DNA of 33,179 nucleotides. Source: Chlamydiales bacterium. GTDB lineage: Bacteria > Chlamydiota > Chlamydiia > Chlamydiales > JAAKFR01. Shown one piece after another: positions 15,365-24,729 of this stretch. The stretch covers positions 1 to 33,179 of the forward strand of contig JAFIGI010000016.1 of NCBI GenBank assembly GCA_020831465.1, in the 5' to 3' direction. How positions within the stretch are numbered: the stretch's first letter is position 1; every line of letters starts with the position of its first letter. The notes under the pieces are model-generated. The model saw nothing but the letters and a program-made list of their open reading frames with translations, ran no database searches and was not told where the DNA came from. The position numbers and the translations under genes were made by a program.

Positions 15365-17821
15365 ATGACTGAACTCGCCGCAATCAAGCTCGAGCATCTA
15401 CATGGAGATGCCGAATCGCTTAAAGATCTAATTATAGATCATCTACGCTATACTCTTGCAAAGGACAAATACACCGCTACGAAGAGGGATCTGTTTCATG
15501 CGATTGCGCTTACAATCCGGGACCACATGGTGGGAAAGTGGATCAAGACGCAGCAACACTATTATGACGCAGACGTGAAGAGGGTCTACTACCTCTCAAT
15601 GGAGTTCCTTATCGGGAGGACGCTCGAAAATAGTCTGGTTAATCTAGGTATTCTCGAAAACTGCCGCAAGGCGATTCACGACCTCGGTTTTGACCTCGAT
15701 TTGCTGCTCGAAATGGAAGCAGACGCCGGATTGGGCAATGGAGGGCTCGGCAGGCTGGCAGCCTGTTTCCTCGACTCGATGGCAACCCTCGGCATTCCGG
15801 GATACGGCTATGGCATCCGCTACGATTATGGGATTTTTACCCAGACGATCCAAAACGGCTATCAGCAGGAGACGCCCGATAACTGGCTTCGTTACGGAAA
15901 CCCTTGGGAGATCTGCCGCAGCGAATACCTATACCCTATCCAGTTTTACGGACGTGTTGTCGAGTATACGGACGCAAGAGGAAAAAAACACGCACAGTGG
16001 GTCGATACCCAGGAGGTCATGGCAATGGCCTACGATACTCCTGTTCCTGGCTATAACAACGACACTGTGAACACGATGCGCCTCTGGCAGGCTAAGTCTG
16101 CGCGCGGATTCGACTTGAGCTACTTCAACCATGGCGACTACATCAGGGCCGTCGAGGATATCGCCCTAACCGAGAACATCTCAAAAGTCCTCTACCCCAA
16201 TGACAATATATTTGAAGGGAAAGAGCTGAGGCTGAAACAAGAATACTTTCTCGTCTCTGCCACAATCCAAGATATCATCCGCCGCTATAACAAAGGACAC
16301 ATCCATCTAGACGCCCTTCCGGATAAAGTGGCAATCCAGCTCAACGACACCCATCCCGCTCTCGCAATTCCTGAGCTTATGCACATCCTTGTTGACCGCG
16401 AAGAGTTGAGTTGGGATAAGGCGTGGCAGCTGACACGCGATACCTTCGCCTATACCAACCATACCCTTTTGCCGGAAGCTCTTGAAAGGTGGCCGATTCC
16501 CCTTTTCCAACATGTCCTCCCCCGCCACTTGGAAATCATCTATGAAATCAACCAGCGTTGGCTTGAAGAGGTCGACCGCCATTTTCCCGGGAAGATAGAG
16601 ATGCAGCGCAAACTCTCGATCATCGAAGAATCCGATCCCAAGCGGATCAATATGGCTAACCTTGCGATCGTCGGATCGCATAAAGTCAACGGCGTCTCCG
16701 CGCTCCACTCCGAACTGCTCAAACACCGCGTTTTTCGCTTTTTTTGGGAGATGGAACCCGAAAAATTCACCAATAAAACCAATGGGATCACCCCTCGCCG
16801 CTGGCTAAAGATGTGCAACCCTTCTCTCGCGCAGCTAATCACAGCCCATATAGGCGACCAATGGACGGTCAATCTCTCCGACCTTGACCGTCTGACCTTC
16901 TACCAAAACGACGACCACTTTTGCAGCGAATGGCGGAGAATCAAACGGCAAAACAAAGAGCAGCTTGCCAAACTGATCTTCGCGGAACACGAAATCCGCA
17001 TCGACCCTGATTCGATGTTCGACTGCCATGTCAAGCGGATGCACGAATACAAACGGCAGCTTCTCAATATTTTACGCGTCATCCACGACTACCGTCGCAT
17101 CAAGGACGACCCAGGTGCCCATTACGTCCCCCGCACGGTCCTATTCAGCGGGAAGGCAGCTCCAGGCTACTTTATGGCCAAACTCATCATTAAACTCATC
17201 ACATCGGTCGCTAACGTAGTCAATCACGACAAATCTCTATCCGACAAGCTCAAAGTCGCCTTTTTAGAGAACTATCGAGTAAGTTTAGCTGAGAAGATTA
17301 TTCCTGCCGCAGACCTATCGGAGCAGATCTCGACAGCAGGAACAGAGGCGTCGGGGACCGGGAACATGAAGTTCGCTCTCAACGGAGCTTTGACAATTGG
17401 GACTCTAGACGGTGCGAACATTGAAATTCTTGAAGAGGTGGGCCCCGAGAATATTTTTATCTTCGGAATGAAGGCTGAAGAAGTGGAGGCGCTGAAGCAA
17501 GAAGGGTACAAACCTCGCGACATTTACAACCGGAACCTTGAGCTGCGCCAGACAATCGATATGATCCGCGATGGATTTTTCAGCGCCGGCAACAAAAATC
17601 TTTTCGAGCCCCTCATACAGAGCTTGCTTGAAGGGGGGGACCACTACTGCCTGCTGGCCGATTTCAATTCCTACATCGACTGCCAGCGACGGGTGAGCGA
17701 GCTGTACGAAGACCAATCCGAGTGGGTAAAAAAATCGATCCACAATGTCGCTAAAGTTGGCAAGTTCTCAAGTGACCGAACTATAAAAGAATACGCGCAA
17801 GAGATCTGGCGCTTGAATTAA
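15365..17821 (+). CDS. glgP: Glycogen phosphorylase
   Basis: An 818-residue cytoplasmic enzyme that releases glucose-1-phosphate from glycogen or maltodextrin by phosphorolysis. The length fits the family. Landmarks are [22 protein letters not shown] near residue 78, [20 protein letters not shown] near 119, and [48 protein letters not shown] and [13 protein letters not shown] follow. The pyridoxal-phosphate lysine is Lys669 in [18 protein letters not shown] lies eight bases before the ATG. It lies downstream of a perfect TTGACA box and a palindrome. Chlamydiae store glycogen, and the gene is beside pdhABC in Chlamydia too. Confidence 0.97.
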   Translation: MTELAAIKLEHLHGDAESLKDLIIDHLRYTLAKDKYTATKRDLFHAIALTIRDHMVGKWIKTQQHYYDADVKRVYYLSMEFLIGRTLENSLVNLGILENCRKAIHDLGFDLDLLLEMEADAGLGNGGLGRLAACFLDSMATLGIPGYGYGIRYDYGIFTQTIQNGYQQETPDNWLRYGNPWEICRSEYLYPIQFYGRVVEYTDARGKKHAQWVDTQEVMAMAYDTPVPGYNNDTVNTMRLWQAKSARGFDLSYFNHGDYIRAVEDIALTENISKVLYPNDNIFEGKELRLKQEYFLVSATIQDIIRRYNKGHIHLDALPDKVAIQLNDTHPALAIPELMHILVDREELSWDKAWQLTRDTFAYTNHTLLPEALERWPIPLFQHVLPRHLEIIYEINQRWLEEVDRHFPGKIEMQRKLSIIEESDPKRINMANLAIVGSHKVNGVSALHSELLKHRVFRFFWEMEPEKFTNKTNGITPRRWLKMCNPSLAQLITAHIGDQWTVNLSDLDRLTFYQNDDHFCSEWRRIKRQNKEQLAKLIFAEHEIRIDPDSMFDCHVKRMHEYKRQLLNILRVIHDYRRIKDDPGAHYVPRTVLFSGKAAPGYFMAKLIIKLITSVANVVNHDKSLSDKLKVAFLENYRVSLAEKIIPAADLSEQISTAGTEASGTGNMKFALNGALTIGTLDGANIEILEEVGPENIFIFGMKAEEVEALKQEGYKPRDIYNRNLELRQTIDMIRDGFFSAGNKNLFEPLIQSLLEGGDHYCLLADFNSYIDCQRRVSELYEDQSEWVKKSIHNVAKVGKFSSDRTIKEYAQEIWRLN

Positions 17822-18239
17822 AATCGACAGCCGGCTTGGTAGGAGACTTATAGCAGAATCAGTTGAAAAATTTACATTTTCACCGCGTCAAAGCTCCCGG
17901 GCTTGACCGATCATAAGTGAACAAATATTAGAAATATGGGTTCACTTATGATCGATCAATCACGGGGCTTTCACGCAGGTCAAGGTGTAAATTTTTCAAT
18001 TGTTTCTGCTATAAGAGATCTGGGGGCTTGAATCAATAGGTCTTTTGCAAAAAGAGTATTTCCCTTTTTTCATCCTAACCAGCCTTCAAACCTTATTTAG
18101 TTTACATTTTAATGCATATTTTAGAGAATAAATAGAGCTTTTAAAATTACTCCTTAGACCTTTCATCGATCCGACTTTACCGTAAAAAATCAACCAGAAT
18201 TAGATAAAAGGGCCTGAATGAAAAATAAGGAAAGTTTCT
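17822..18239. other. Non-coding region between glgP and the ankyrin gene
   Basis: It holds the palindromic element at 17847-18015. After that comes about 220 bases of AT-rich DNA in which I see no gene and no clear promoter. A short ATG frame at 18218 runs only 21 codons. An AAGGA motif at 18227-18231 is the likely ribosome-binding site for the ankyrin reading frame. Confidence 0.5.
17847..18015. mobile_element. 169-bp palindromic MITE-like element
   Basis: Two 76-base arms (17847-17922 and 17940-18015) are inverted copies of each other, roughly 80 % identical by my hand alignment, around a 17-base centre. The outer ends read CTTATAGCAGAA and TTCTGCTATAAG. The innermost 18 bases of each arm (CGATCATAAGTGAAC and flanks) pair almost perfectly. 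It has no coding capacity. The structure is that of a miniature inverted-repeat element derived from an insertion sequence by internal deletion. Transcripts from glgP, whose stop is 26 bases upstream, would form a long hairpin here, so it may also act as a terminator. The terminal sequence recurs at 18981 and 24845. Confidence 0.65.
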
Positions 18240-18980
18240 CTGGCAAATACAATTTCACCCGAAGTTTGGACTATAATTGCTGAAAAGATTGCGGAAAGCG
18301 ATTGGAAGCCTCTTTACACAAGTCTGCCTTTTGTAAATCAAAATGCAAGAAAGGGAACTCTCTATTACTTGAAAACGCACATCCTCCCTCTTCTTGAAAA
18401 AATAGGGGGAATTGAGGAAAGTCTTGCTACTATTACCAGATGTCAAAGACTTCAACTCGAGCTTGAAAGAATACATCTCGTTAAAGAACGCCATTGGCAT
18501 AAACATATTCACATTGTTATCAAGAAATTATTAGTAAAAGCGGACAGAGAGAGTTGGGTACGCTTTGAAAATTTGCTAGCGGCCCGTGCCGATATCAACT
18601 CCTTTACATCAGGGCGGTCAACTCCCTTATTGCTTTCGTTACATACCCTCGGTTCACTTTTCACAAAGGATATGAGGGTCGAAGAGCGAAAAAGACGTTA
18701 TCGAGAAATCAAGGAGATTGTAAAACGATTGCTGGAACATGGTGCTGATCCAAATTTGCAGGGCTTTCCCTCAACTCCACTTTTGACACTTCTTGCTTTT
18801 AGGCCGATTGGACAGGTAGAGAAGGCCTTGATTGAAACGCTCTTAGGCATGCTGGTTCGGTATGGTGCCGATCCATACCTGATACCTAAAAATGATTGTT
18901 ACGGATCGAGTAAATCCCCCTATGAATTAGCGAAGCAAGGGTTCTTTTCTCTTAGCTTGGAATCCTTTAAAGATTGCTAG
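18240..18980 (+). CDS. Ankyrin-repeat protein with F-box-like N-terminus, non-AUG start
   Basis: The frame is open from 18222 to the stop at 18978. It has no ATG in its N-terminal part. I place the start at CTG 18240, eight bases after AAGGA; an internal TTG at 18369 would remove the first 43 residues. The N-terminus (ISPEVWTIIAEKIAESDW, then VNQNARKG) resembles an F-box helix pattern, but this is weak. Residues about 100-225 contain ankyrin-type repeats, with LLAARADIN, RLLEHGADPNLQG and MLVRYGADPYL each at the end of a repeat. Such proteins in amoeba symbionts are often host-directed effectors. An ATG at 18218 lies in another frame, so a frameshift that split the gene is possible. The region is AT-rich and lies between repeat copies. 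Confidence 0.6.
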   Translation: MANTISPEVWTIIAEKIAESDWKPLYTSLPFVNQNARKGTLYYLKTHILPLLEKIGGIEESLATITRCQRLQLELERIHLVKERHWHKHIHIVIKKLLVKADRESWVRFENLLAARADINSFTSGRSTPLLLSLHTLGSLFTKDMRVEERKRRYREIKEIVKRLLEHGADPNLQGFPSTPLLTLLAFRPIGQVEKALIETLLGMLVRYGADPYLIPKNDCYGSSKSPYELAKQGFFSLSLESFKDC

Positions 18981-18995
18981 TATAGCAGAATCGGT
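18981..18995 (+). repeat. Solo copy of the TATAGCAGAATC repeat end
   Basis: TATAGCAGAATC followed by GGT starts directly after the ankyrin gene stop. The first 12 bases equal the end of the palindromic element at 17847. The match decays afterwards, so this is a short remnant or an insertion end. Confidence 0.5.
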
Positions 18996-19014
18996 CATTC
19001 AGTTCCGACTTAAT

Positions 19015-20580
19015 CTATCGTCGAAATAATTTCCTACGTAAACGCTCTTTCTGCTCGTGAAGGACACGCAATTCGCGCATAATCTCCTCTTCGTTATCGT
19101 CGGTCATCGTATCGATAAGATCGCGCTCGTGAAGAGCGATGATCTCGATCTCGTTGCGTAAATATTGCGCTTCCATCCTCCACCACCTCCTGACGATCCG
19201 AAACAATGTCTTCATTGGGTCGTAAAGCTTAGGGAAAAAGCGGAGATAGTCGAATCGGGAAGGGCGTTCCTGATTCTCGCGTTCGATCTCCTCCTGAGTA
19301 AGGACGAAAGAGATCCAGTTCTCAGAAAGGGCTACAATGTTTTGGTGGGCCGGAAAGGCGTGCCGGACGTTGAGAATAAATTTCACAACAGCCGGAATGA
19401 GCAGCAGGCAATCCAGTAATCCGACGGGATAATAGCGCCACCGCCGCTTTCCTAAAAAGACTGTGACGTTCCCTATAACCTTCGCTCCGATCCGCCAAAA
19501 GGCGAAATCGTCAAGGTTGGCAGCGACGACAATCTTATCTCTGCGGCTTTTGTCCATACTATGGTAAAAATCGTAATCGCGGTTGTTTGGAACGGGAGGG
19601 TTGAAAGCGTAGACTCTTTCGATCAAGTCGTGAGAATAGAGTCCAATCTGCATCGCCAGCGCGCCTCCCATGCTATGGCCGGCAACGATTGGGGGGTCTC
19701 CGTTGTGCAAATCGCGCAAGTGTTTGTGGATCCGGCGCCAAGAGTGGGCATATGCGGCTGTGGCTGACCCGTGGGTTGCGAAATTGGCCATGATCGACCC
19801 GATCATCGTAGGCTGAGAAGGCCAAAGCTCTGTTCCCTGGCAGAGGTAAATCGGGATGGCCCCCTCTTCAATCGGAGCGAGACTTACCGTTCTAACCCCC
19901 TCTGCAATAAGATGTTTACGGCAGCGGTAGGCAATCAGCTTGCCCGCCTCCGTAAAAGAGGGAATGTTAAGCGCCTTTCCCTCGATCTCCCGGTAGGCAG
20001 CTCCATGGCTTAAAATTGCAAGAGTAAGCCATCGCCTCCGAATCGGATCCTCAATGTTTGCAGCACGTGCCAAATCTCTGCAGATGTGATCGAGCTGCTC
20101 TTTATCTTTTTTTAAGCGCTGAGTAATGAATAGCTTGGGTAAAATACCCGGTGGAGTCGCATCTTCGTCAAAATAGAGTGAACTCTCGGCGTTCCATTCC
20201 ACACGTATCGGATTCAATCGCATTGTTTTGTCGCCGATCGGCTCGCCCAATCGCTTCCAAATCCGATGAAAGAGAGCGACAGGCAAGGGTTTGCCAAAGG
20301 CGTACATGCGCACAAAGGGGTCTTCACCGATGATGCGCGGTAGCGACTTGGGCCTTCCGGGTATCCCCTCTTCTATCCAGAGCGCGCGGACATAGCGGCT
20401 AGCCTCCTCCCAATTGCCTTGATGTTTGATCTCATCGACGCAAGCAACATAAACCCTAGCCAGTGTTTCACGGTTCAAACGCCTCTGATTGGGAATGGCC
20501 CTCTCCAGAGAGAAGCGCCCCTCTTTCCAAAGGATCCATTCGTCCTGCTCAGCCTTTTCATAAATCTCAGCAAGTTTCAT
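19015..20580 (-). CDS. Lipase-like alpha/beta hydrolase
   Basis: A 521-residue protein with a class 3 lipase-like alpha/beta-hydrolase core. The nucleophile elbow is GHSMGG with Ser303. Asp357 or Asp358 (NLDDFAF) and His407 or His412 (RHAFPAHQN) could complete the triad. Residues 1-250 form an unrecognised helical N-terminal region. After the triad is a short hydrophobic stretch (LLDCLLLIPAVVKFIL, about 385-400). The C-terminus, about 450-521, is highly charged and probably coiled coil. There is no signal peptide. I chose the ATG at 20580, which overlaps the end of yggS by 14 bases; the longer frame to 20631 lies wholly within yggS. It is the last gene of the floA/nfeD operon. The substrate is unknown; a lipid or ester is a guess from the fold. 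Confidence 0.8.
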   Translation of the reverse strand: MKLAEIYEKAEQDEWILWKEGRFSLERAIPNQRRLNRETLARVYVACVDEIKHQGNWEEASRYVRALWIEEGIPGRPKSLPRIIGEDPFVRMYAFGKPLPVALFHRIWKRLGEPIGDKTMRLNPIRVEWNAESSLYFDEDATPPGILPKLFITQRLKKDKEQLDHICRDLARAANIEDPIRRRWLTLAILSHGAAYREIEGKALNIPSFTEAGKLIAYRCRKHLIAEGVRTVSLAPIEEGAIPIYLCQGTELWPSQPTMIGSIMANFATHGSATAAYAHSWRRIHKHLRDLHNGDPPIVAGHSMGGALAMQIGLYSHDLIERVYAFNPPVPNNRDYDFYHSMDKSRRDKIVVAANLDDFAFWRIGAKVIGNVTVFLGKRRWRYYPVGLLDCLLLIPAVVKFILNVRHAFPAHQNIVALSENWISFVLTQEEIERENQERPSRFDYLRFFPKLYDPMKTLFRIVRRWWRMEAQYLRNEIEIIALHERDLIDTMTDDNEEEIMRELRVLHEQKERLRRKLFRR

Positions 20581-21253
20581 CGAAAATCGCAGTTCCGATA
20601 CGTATGATTGTCGCCCCTTCCTGTATCGCAATCGGATAATCGTGGGTCATTCCCATGGAAAGGGTCGATAACTGCGCGCGCTTTTTGGCGATCTCCTGCA
20701 GCCTATCGCGCAGCAGCCTAAGTTCCGAAAAAGAGTGGCGGATCACCTCTTCCTCTTGTGTAAAGGGAGCCATTGTCATCAACCCGTGGACCTCGATTCC
20801 CTTTAATGCGACTACCTCCGCAAATTCTCTCTCCCACCCTTCTGCAGAGAGCCCACTTTTTGCCGCTTCACCAGAGGTATTTGCCTCTAAAAGAATGGCT
20901 GTCTTTATCCCTCGCTCTTCGCTTGCGCGAGAGAGGCGCTCGGCTAGTTCAGGAGAATCGACCGAGTGAATTAGAGCGAAATGGCCGACTGCTTTATTCA
21001 CCTTATTTTTTTGCAGCTTACCGATAAAGTGCCAGCGGATGTCGGAGGGCGCCTTTTCCATTTTTTCCAGAGCTTCTTGGATCCGGTTTTCTCCGAAATC
21101 CCTGCAGCCGGCGCCGTAGGCTTCTTTGATCTCTTCGACCGCCCGCCCCTTTGAAACGGCGACCAACAAGAGCTCTTCCGCCTTTCGGCCGCTATCCCGG
21201 GCCGCAACCGAGATCTTATGCAGCAGAGCTTTTAGGTTCTTTTCAATGCTCAT
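20567..21253 (-). CDS. yggS: YggS-family pyridoxal phosphate homeostasis protein
   Basis: A 228-residue single-domain PLP-binding TIM-barrel protein that keeps free PLP and amino/keto acid pools in balance; it has no known catalytic activity. The PLP lysine is Lys35 in LLVAVSKGR. Other family motifs are FGENRIQEALEKM, WHFIGKLQKNKV, LIHSVDS, and near the end LSMGMTHDYPIAI with IRIGTAIF. The length is normal. Its ATG overlaps the stop of the upstream 144-residue gene in an ATGA junction, and its 3' end overlaps the hydrolase gene. The link to a floA/nfeD membrane operon is unusual and probably reflects operon building rather than shared function. Confidence 0.95.
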   Translation of the reverse strand: MSIEKNLKALLHKISVAARDSGRKAEELLLVAVSKGRAVEEIKEAYGAGCRDFGENRIQEALEKMEKAPSDIRWHFIGKLQKNKVNKAVGHFALIHSVDSPELAERLSRASEERGIKTAILLEANTSGEAAKSGLSAEGWEREFAEVVALKGIEVHGLMTMAPFTQEEEVIRHSFSELRLLRDRLQEIAKKRAQLSTLSMGMTHDYPIAIQEGATIIRIGTAIFDETC

Positions 21254-21684
21254 TCAAATTTACGGTTCAAAATTTCAGAGAGGATCACCATCGTTTTCCC
21301 CGGATCCTTTTTATGCAACAGGGAAACGATCGGGTTTTGCTTGCTCTTTCTTTCGAACTCAAAGAGGGTAAAATTTTTGCTCACAATCCGTTCTCGAAAA
21401 TCGGGTGCCGCCTGCGTTTCGAGCTCACGCGTCGTGATTTTTGATCGAAGTTCCAGTTCTTCAAGGCCTGATTCAAATTCAAAGGCTCTCCTTACGGTCC
21501 TTTGCGGAGAAGGAAGCTTTTTGGGTAGAGGAGGCGGCGACTCAGGAATATACTCCTCTTCCTCCTCTTCTACTTCCTGCGGCTCCTCCTCAACTCTTTT
21601 CTTATCGATAAGAAGCTTCCGTAAAAGAGGAAGCATGAAGAGAAAGAGAACGATGATAAGACCGATAACCTCTGTAAAGTCCAT
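21250..21684 (-). CDS. Unknown membrane-anchored acidic protein next to floA
   Basis: A 144-residue protein with one N-terminal membrane helix (residues 5-25, VIGLIIVLFLFMLPLLRKLL). A Glu-rich, then Pro-rich linker follows (about 30-62, with EEEEEEYIPESPPPLPKKLP). The C-terminus is basic and ends in LLHKKDPGKTMVILSEILNRK. That end recalls a short motif (a helix ending in SEIL or REIL) seen at the tail of small membrane proteins in other PVC bacteria. This is from memory and not a family assignment. It is coupled on both sides: its ATG overlaps the floA stop (TAATG) and its stop overlaps the yggS ATG. Position suggests it works with FloA at the inner membrane. Confidence 0.75.
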   Translation of the reverse strand: MDFTEVIGLIIVLFLFMLPLLRKLLIDKKRVEEEPQEVEEEEEEYIPESPPPLPKKLPSPQRTVRRAFEFESGLEELELRSKITTRELETQAAPDFRERIVSKNFTLFEFERKSKQNPIVSLLHKKDPGKTMVILSEILNRKFE

Positions 21685-22709
21685 TACTGCTGCCCTGGCC
21701 CTTTTTCTAATTCTTCTCCCGGGTTAGCTATCGACTCGCGCATCTTCGTATCGGCTTGGACATTCTTGAGCCTAAGGTAGTCCATATACCCTAAATTTCC
21801 TGCGCGTAGCGCATCGGCGACAGCGAGTGGAATTTTTGCCTCCGCTTCGACAAAATGGGCGCGCATCTCCTCCACTTTGGCCAGGTTTTCCCGCTCCATC
21901 GCAACGGCCATCGCACGCCGCTCTTCCGCTTTTGCTTGCGCGATCCGTTTATCCGATTCAGCTCGGTCGGCTCTCAGGCGTGCCCCGATGTTCTCGCCAA
22001 CCGTGATGTAGGCGATGTCGATCGAGAGGATCTCGAAAGCCGTTTGGGAATCGAGACCCCTATCGAGCACAAGCTGAGAGATCGTTTGGGGATTGCCTAA
22101 GACATCTAAATGTGTCTCCGCTTGTCCGATCGCGTTGACAATTCCCTCACCGACACGCGCAATGATGGTCTCTTCCGTCGCACCCCCAACGAGCTGAGCG
22201 AGATTGGTCCGGACAGTAACACGCGCGCGGCAGAGGAGCTGTACCCCATCCTTCGCGACACCGACGATGAACTCTCCTTGCCCTTTGGCTTGGGAGGGAC
22301 AGTCGATCACTTTCGGATTGACCGAGGTGCGTACTGCGTCTAGAATATCGCGTCCGGCCAGATCGATCGCCGTCGCCTGTTTCCAATTCAAAGGAATGTT
22401 TGCCTTATCGGCTGCAATCATCGCGCGCACGACCTCTAAAACGCGCCCTCCCGCAAGAAAGTGTGTTTCGAGATCAGCCACCGTAATCTGTTTCAGACCC
22501 GCCTTATAGGAGTTGATTCGCGCATTGACAATCACCCTGGGAGGAATTTTGCGCAGGCTCATCCCGATAATATTGAAAAGCGAAATCGGAGTCCCAGAGA
22601 CAAAGGCCTGAAACCAGAGGCTGATAAATTTTCCGACGATCGCCAAAACAGCGATTAAGACAACCGCTAAGACGATAATCAGAATGTAAAACTCTAACGA
22701 TAAATTCAT
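21684..22709 (-). CDS. floA: Flotillin-like protein FloA (YqfA family)
   Basis: A 341-residue inner-membrane scaffold protein of the SPFH superfamily that clusters in membrane microdomains in bacteria such as Bacillus subtilis. The N-terminal hydrophobic segment spans about residues 6-32, with [21 protein letters not shown] following. The SPFH-type domain runs to about residue 230 ([43 protein letters not shown]). A coiled-coil stretch rich in Ala, Glu and Arg follows ([26 protein letters not shown]) and then a short tail. These features match FloA rather than FloT. It is preceded by two NfeD genes, the usual genomic partner. Its ATG overlaps the upstream stop by four bases. Confidence 0.94.
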   Translation of the reverse strand: MNLSLEFYILIIVLAVVLIAVLAIVGKFISLWFQAFVSGTPISLFNIIGMSLRKIPPRVIVNARINSYKAGLKQITVADLETHFLAGGRVLEVVRAMIAADKANIPLNWKQATAIDLAGRDILDAVRTSVNPKVIDCPSQAKGQGEFIVGVAKDGVQLLCRARVTVRTNLAQLVGGATEETIIARVGEGIVNAIGQAETHLDVLGNPQTISQLVLDRGLDSQTAFEILSIDIAYITVGENIGARLRADRAESDKRIAQAKAEERRAMAVAMERENLAKVEEMRAHFVEAEAKIPLAVADALRAGNLGYMDYLRLKNVQADTKMRESIANPGEELEKGPGQQ

Positions 22710-23179
22710 GAGTCTACCTTTATTTTGACAATTAGATGGGCGCCCTCGCCACCCACGACTTTAATTTTCGATCCTTTATTTACATACCCCATTTTTGAGA
22801 CGGCTTGATACCGTTTTTTATTGACCAGCACATGACCGGAGGGTTTGAGATCGGAAAGTGCTTCCCCCTCCTCCCCAATTAATTCTTTCGCAAATTCAGA
22901 GGCGATATAGCCCGACTGTTCGCTATTCAGAAAGATCCCGGACATCTTTCCCCTTTTGATCCGCCAAATAGCAAATGCGATTAAAACGCCCACCATAAAA
23001 AGCGCAAAAAGCGTAAACAAGAGAACCGGAAGAGCCGTCTTGGCCTGGAGGCCAAAAAAAATAATACTGAGCAAGACAAGTAAACCCCCCGCTGTGCCAA
23101 TAATTCCTCCTGGGAGAAAAAACTCAAAAAAAATCATCAGCAAACCAAGAGCAAGCAGAACAAACGGCATCCAGTTCAT
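22706..23179 (-). CDS. Short NfeD-like membrane protein
   Basis: A 157-residue protein with three membrane helices (about residues 5-23, 25-45 and 48-75), then an OB-fold of the NfeD C-terminal type. That fold is seen as [35 protein letters not shown] and INKG-like [14 protein letters not shown] at the end. It has no protease domain. Short NfeD proteins of this kind are commonly paired with flotillins and are thought to bind them. Here it sits between full-length nfeD and floA, with 4-base overlaps on both sides, so the three are likely made in fixed proportion. Confidence 0.9.
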   Translation of the reverse strand: MNWMPFVLLALGLLMIFFEFFLPGGIIGTAGGLLVLLSIIFFGLQAKTALPVLLFTLFALFMVGVLIAFAIWRIKRGKMSGIFLNSEQSGYIASEFAKELIGEEGEALSDLKPSGHVLVNKKRYQAVSKMGYVNKGSKIKVVGGEGAHLIVKIKVDS

Positions 23180-24729
23180 TCAGCCTCCTCGACTATCATC
23201 TTGCTCCCCTCGATTCCGACCACTTGTACTTTTACCCCTTTATCGATAAATCTCCCGCTGCTAACCGCGTCGTAATATTCCCCTTCAATCTCCACCTTGC
23301 CCGCTGTGCGCAGCGGCGAGATGACGACCCCAACAGCACCGATCTCAGGAAGCTCCTCTTTTGCCAATCCCGCCACATACCCCGTTTGCTCCCCTTTTAA
23401 CACGAGAGGGGAAAAAAGGGCGAAACGGGGCATCACATATCTCGCAAGTAGGGCGATCGCGGCGACGCCAACGATCACTGCGCCCGAAAGCCAGACAATT
23501 CGTTCGAAAATAAACTGCCCGGCAGCATTCAGCTCGTTCGTATCGAAATCGAAATCGACCTCTTTGATACCCGGAAGCAAGAGAATGAAGAGGGCTCCCA
23601 CTGCAAGAATAATCCCTAAAATTCCTGTGACTCCAAAACCGGGAATGACAAAAAGCTCGATTAAGATCAGGGCAATGCCGACGCCAAGAATAATGAATTC
23701 AAGCCAGCCGGCCGCCTCCAAAGCATAGCTGGAGAGAATGATCAAGCCCAAACAAACTAAACCGACGATCCCCGGCAAGCCGAATCCTGGTGTGCTCATC
23801 TCCATATAGAATCCCAAGAGAAGGCCCAAGAACAAAATCGATGCTACAATCGGAGAGGTTAAGAAGGCGAAAAAGCGCGCCCTCCAATCCATCTTGAACG
23901 ACTTCACAACTGCATTTGGAATTTTCTCGAAGAAAGGGTTGGTGAAAAGCAATTCCTGAGACCCGAGCCACTCCCCCTTACTCTTTTGCTCCGCGGTAAT
24001 CGGCTCCAACCGAGTAGGAAGAAGGAGGAGATCAGCAACACCGAGTTCGATCATCTCCTCCGATGTGAGCGTTAAGAGCTTACCCTTTTCGGTGATTACG
24101 CGGTCGGTAGGTTCGATTTCCTCGTCACTTCTCAGCTGGACGATTTTTCCCTCTCGTACGACCAAAATCAAATCGGCATCGACCATTGCCTTTGCGATCA
24201 AGGGGTTACGATCAAAGAATTCAGCTCTGTTGGCAAAATCCGCGCGGATCGCCGAATGGACCTTCTCGGTTGCCGGTTCTCCGCCCACAACGGGCGACGC
24301 CGCCCCCATGCTCGAGCCCCTTACAGCTGCGATATAGCGCGAAGAGTAGGCGAGCATCGCTCCAGCTGATATCGCCCAGTCATTGATCACCGCGACGACG
24401 GGAATATCGTACTGTATATCAATCTCTCTCAAAGCATTGGAGATTCTTTGCGCGGCGAAGACCTGCCCTCCGGGCGTATCGAGTTCGAGGATGATGAAGA
24501 TCGGCTTGAGTTCATCGCGGAAATAGTCTAGAGCGTTTTTGATATAAATGTATGTGGATTGGGAAATTTGCGTATCACGCCCGCCGACATAGATGTGCCC
24601 GACATAGTTGATTTCATCCTTGTCATAGGGGATGTGTTTTTCAAGACTCTCATTTAAAGCTTCAGGGGAAAGAGCCAATTCGGCAAATCCGCTGACACAT
24701 AAAAGAATTAGGGAAAGCAAACAGCGCAT
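23176..24729 (-). CDS. nfeD: Full-length NfeD, membrane-bound ClpP-class serine protease
   Basis: A 517-residue membrane protease. A signal peptide covers about residues 1-17 (RCLLSLILLCVSGFA). The protease domain of the 1510-N type follows. LELDTPGG lies near 81-88, the catalytic Ser121 is in ISAGAML, and SSMGAASPVVGG lies near 139-150. The likely general base Lys156 follows (EKVHSA). Five membrane helices lie between about residues 285 and 430, and a C-terminal OB-fold (TGYVAGLAKEELPEIG, then FIDKGVKVQVVGIEG) closes the protein. I chose the ATG at 24729, which leaves the signal peptide at the very N-terminus; a GTG five codons upstream is possible. It is the first gene of the six-gene minus-strand operon. 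Homologs cleave stomatin or flotillin partners, which fits floA downstream. Confidence 0.94.
   Translation of the reverse strand: MRCLLSLILLCVSGFAELALSPEALNESLEKHIPYDKDEINYVGHIYVGGRDTQISQSTYIYIKNALDYFRDELKPIFIILELDTPGGQVFAAQRISNALREIDIQYDIPVVAVINDWAISAGAMLAYSSRYIAAVRGSSMGAASPVVGGEPATEKVHSAIRADFANRAEFFDRNPLIAKAMVDADLILVVREGKIVQLRSDEEIEPTDRVITEKGKLLTLTSEEMIELGVADLLLLPTRLEPITAEQKSKGEWLGSQELLFTNPFFEKIPNAVVKSFKMDWRARFFAFLTSPIVASILFLGLLLGFYMEMSTPGFGLPGIVGLVCLGLIILSSYALEAAGWLEFIILGVGIALILIELFVIPGFGVTGILGIILAVGALFILLLPGIKEVDFDFDTNELNAAGQFIFERIVWLSGAVIVGVAAIALLARYVMPRFALFSPLVLKGEQTGYVAGLAKEELPEIGAVGVVISPLRTAGKVEIEGEYYDAVSSGRFIDKGVKVQVVGIEGSKMIVEEAE

Noticed and set aside
16307..16726. 139-codon minus-strand frame inside glgP
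   Set aside because: Antisense to conserved glycogen phosphorylase motifs, with no evidence of translation.
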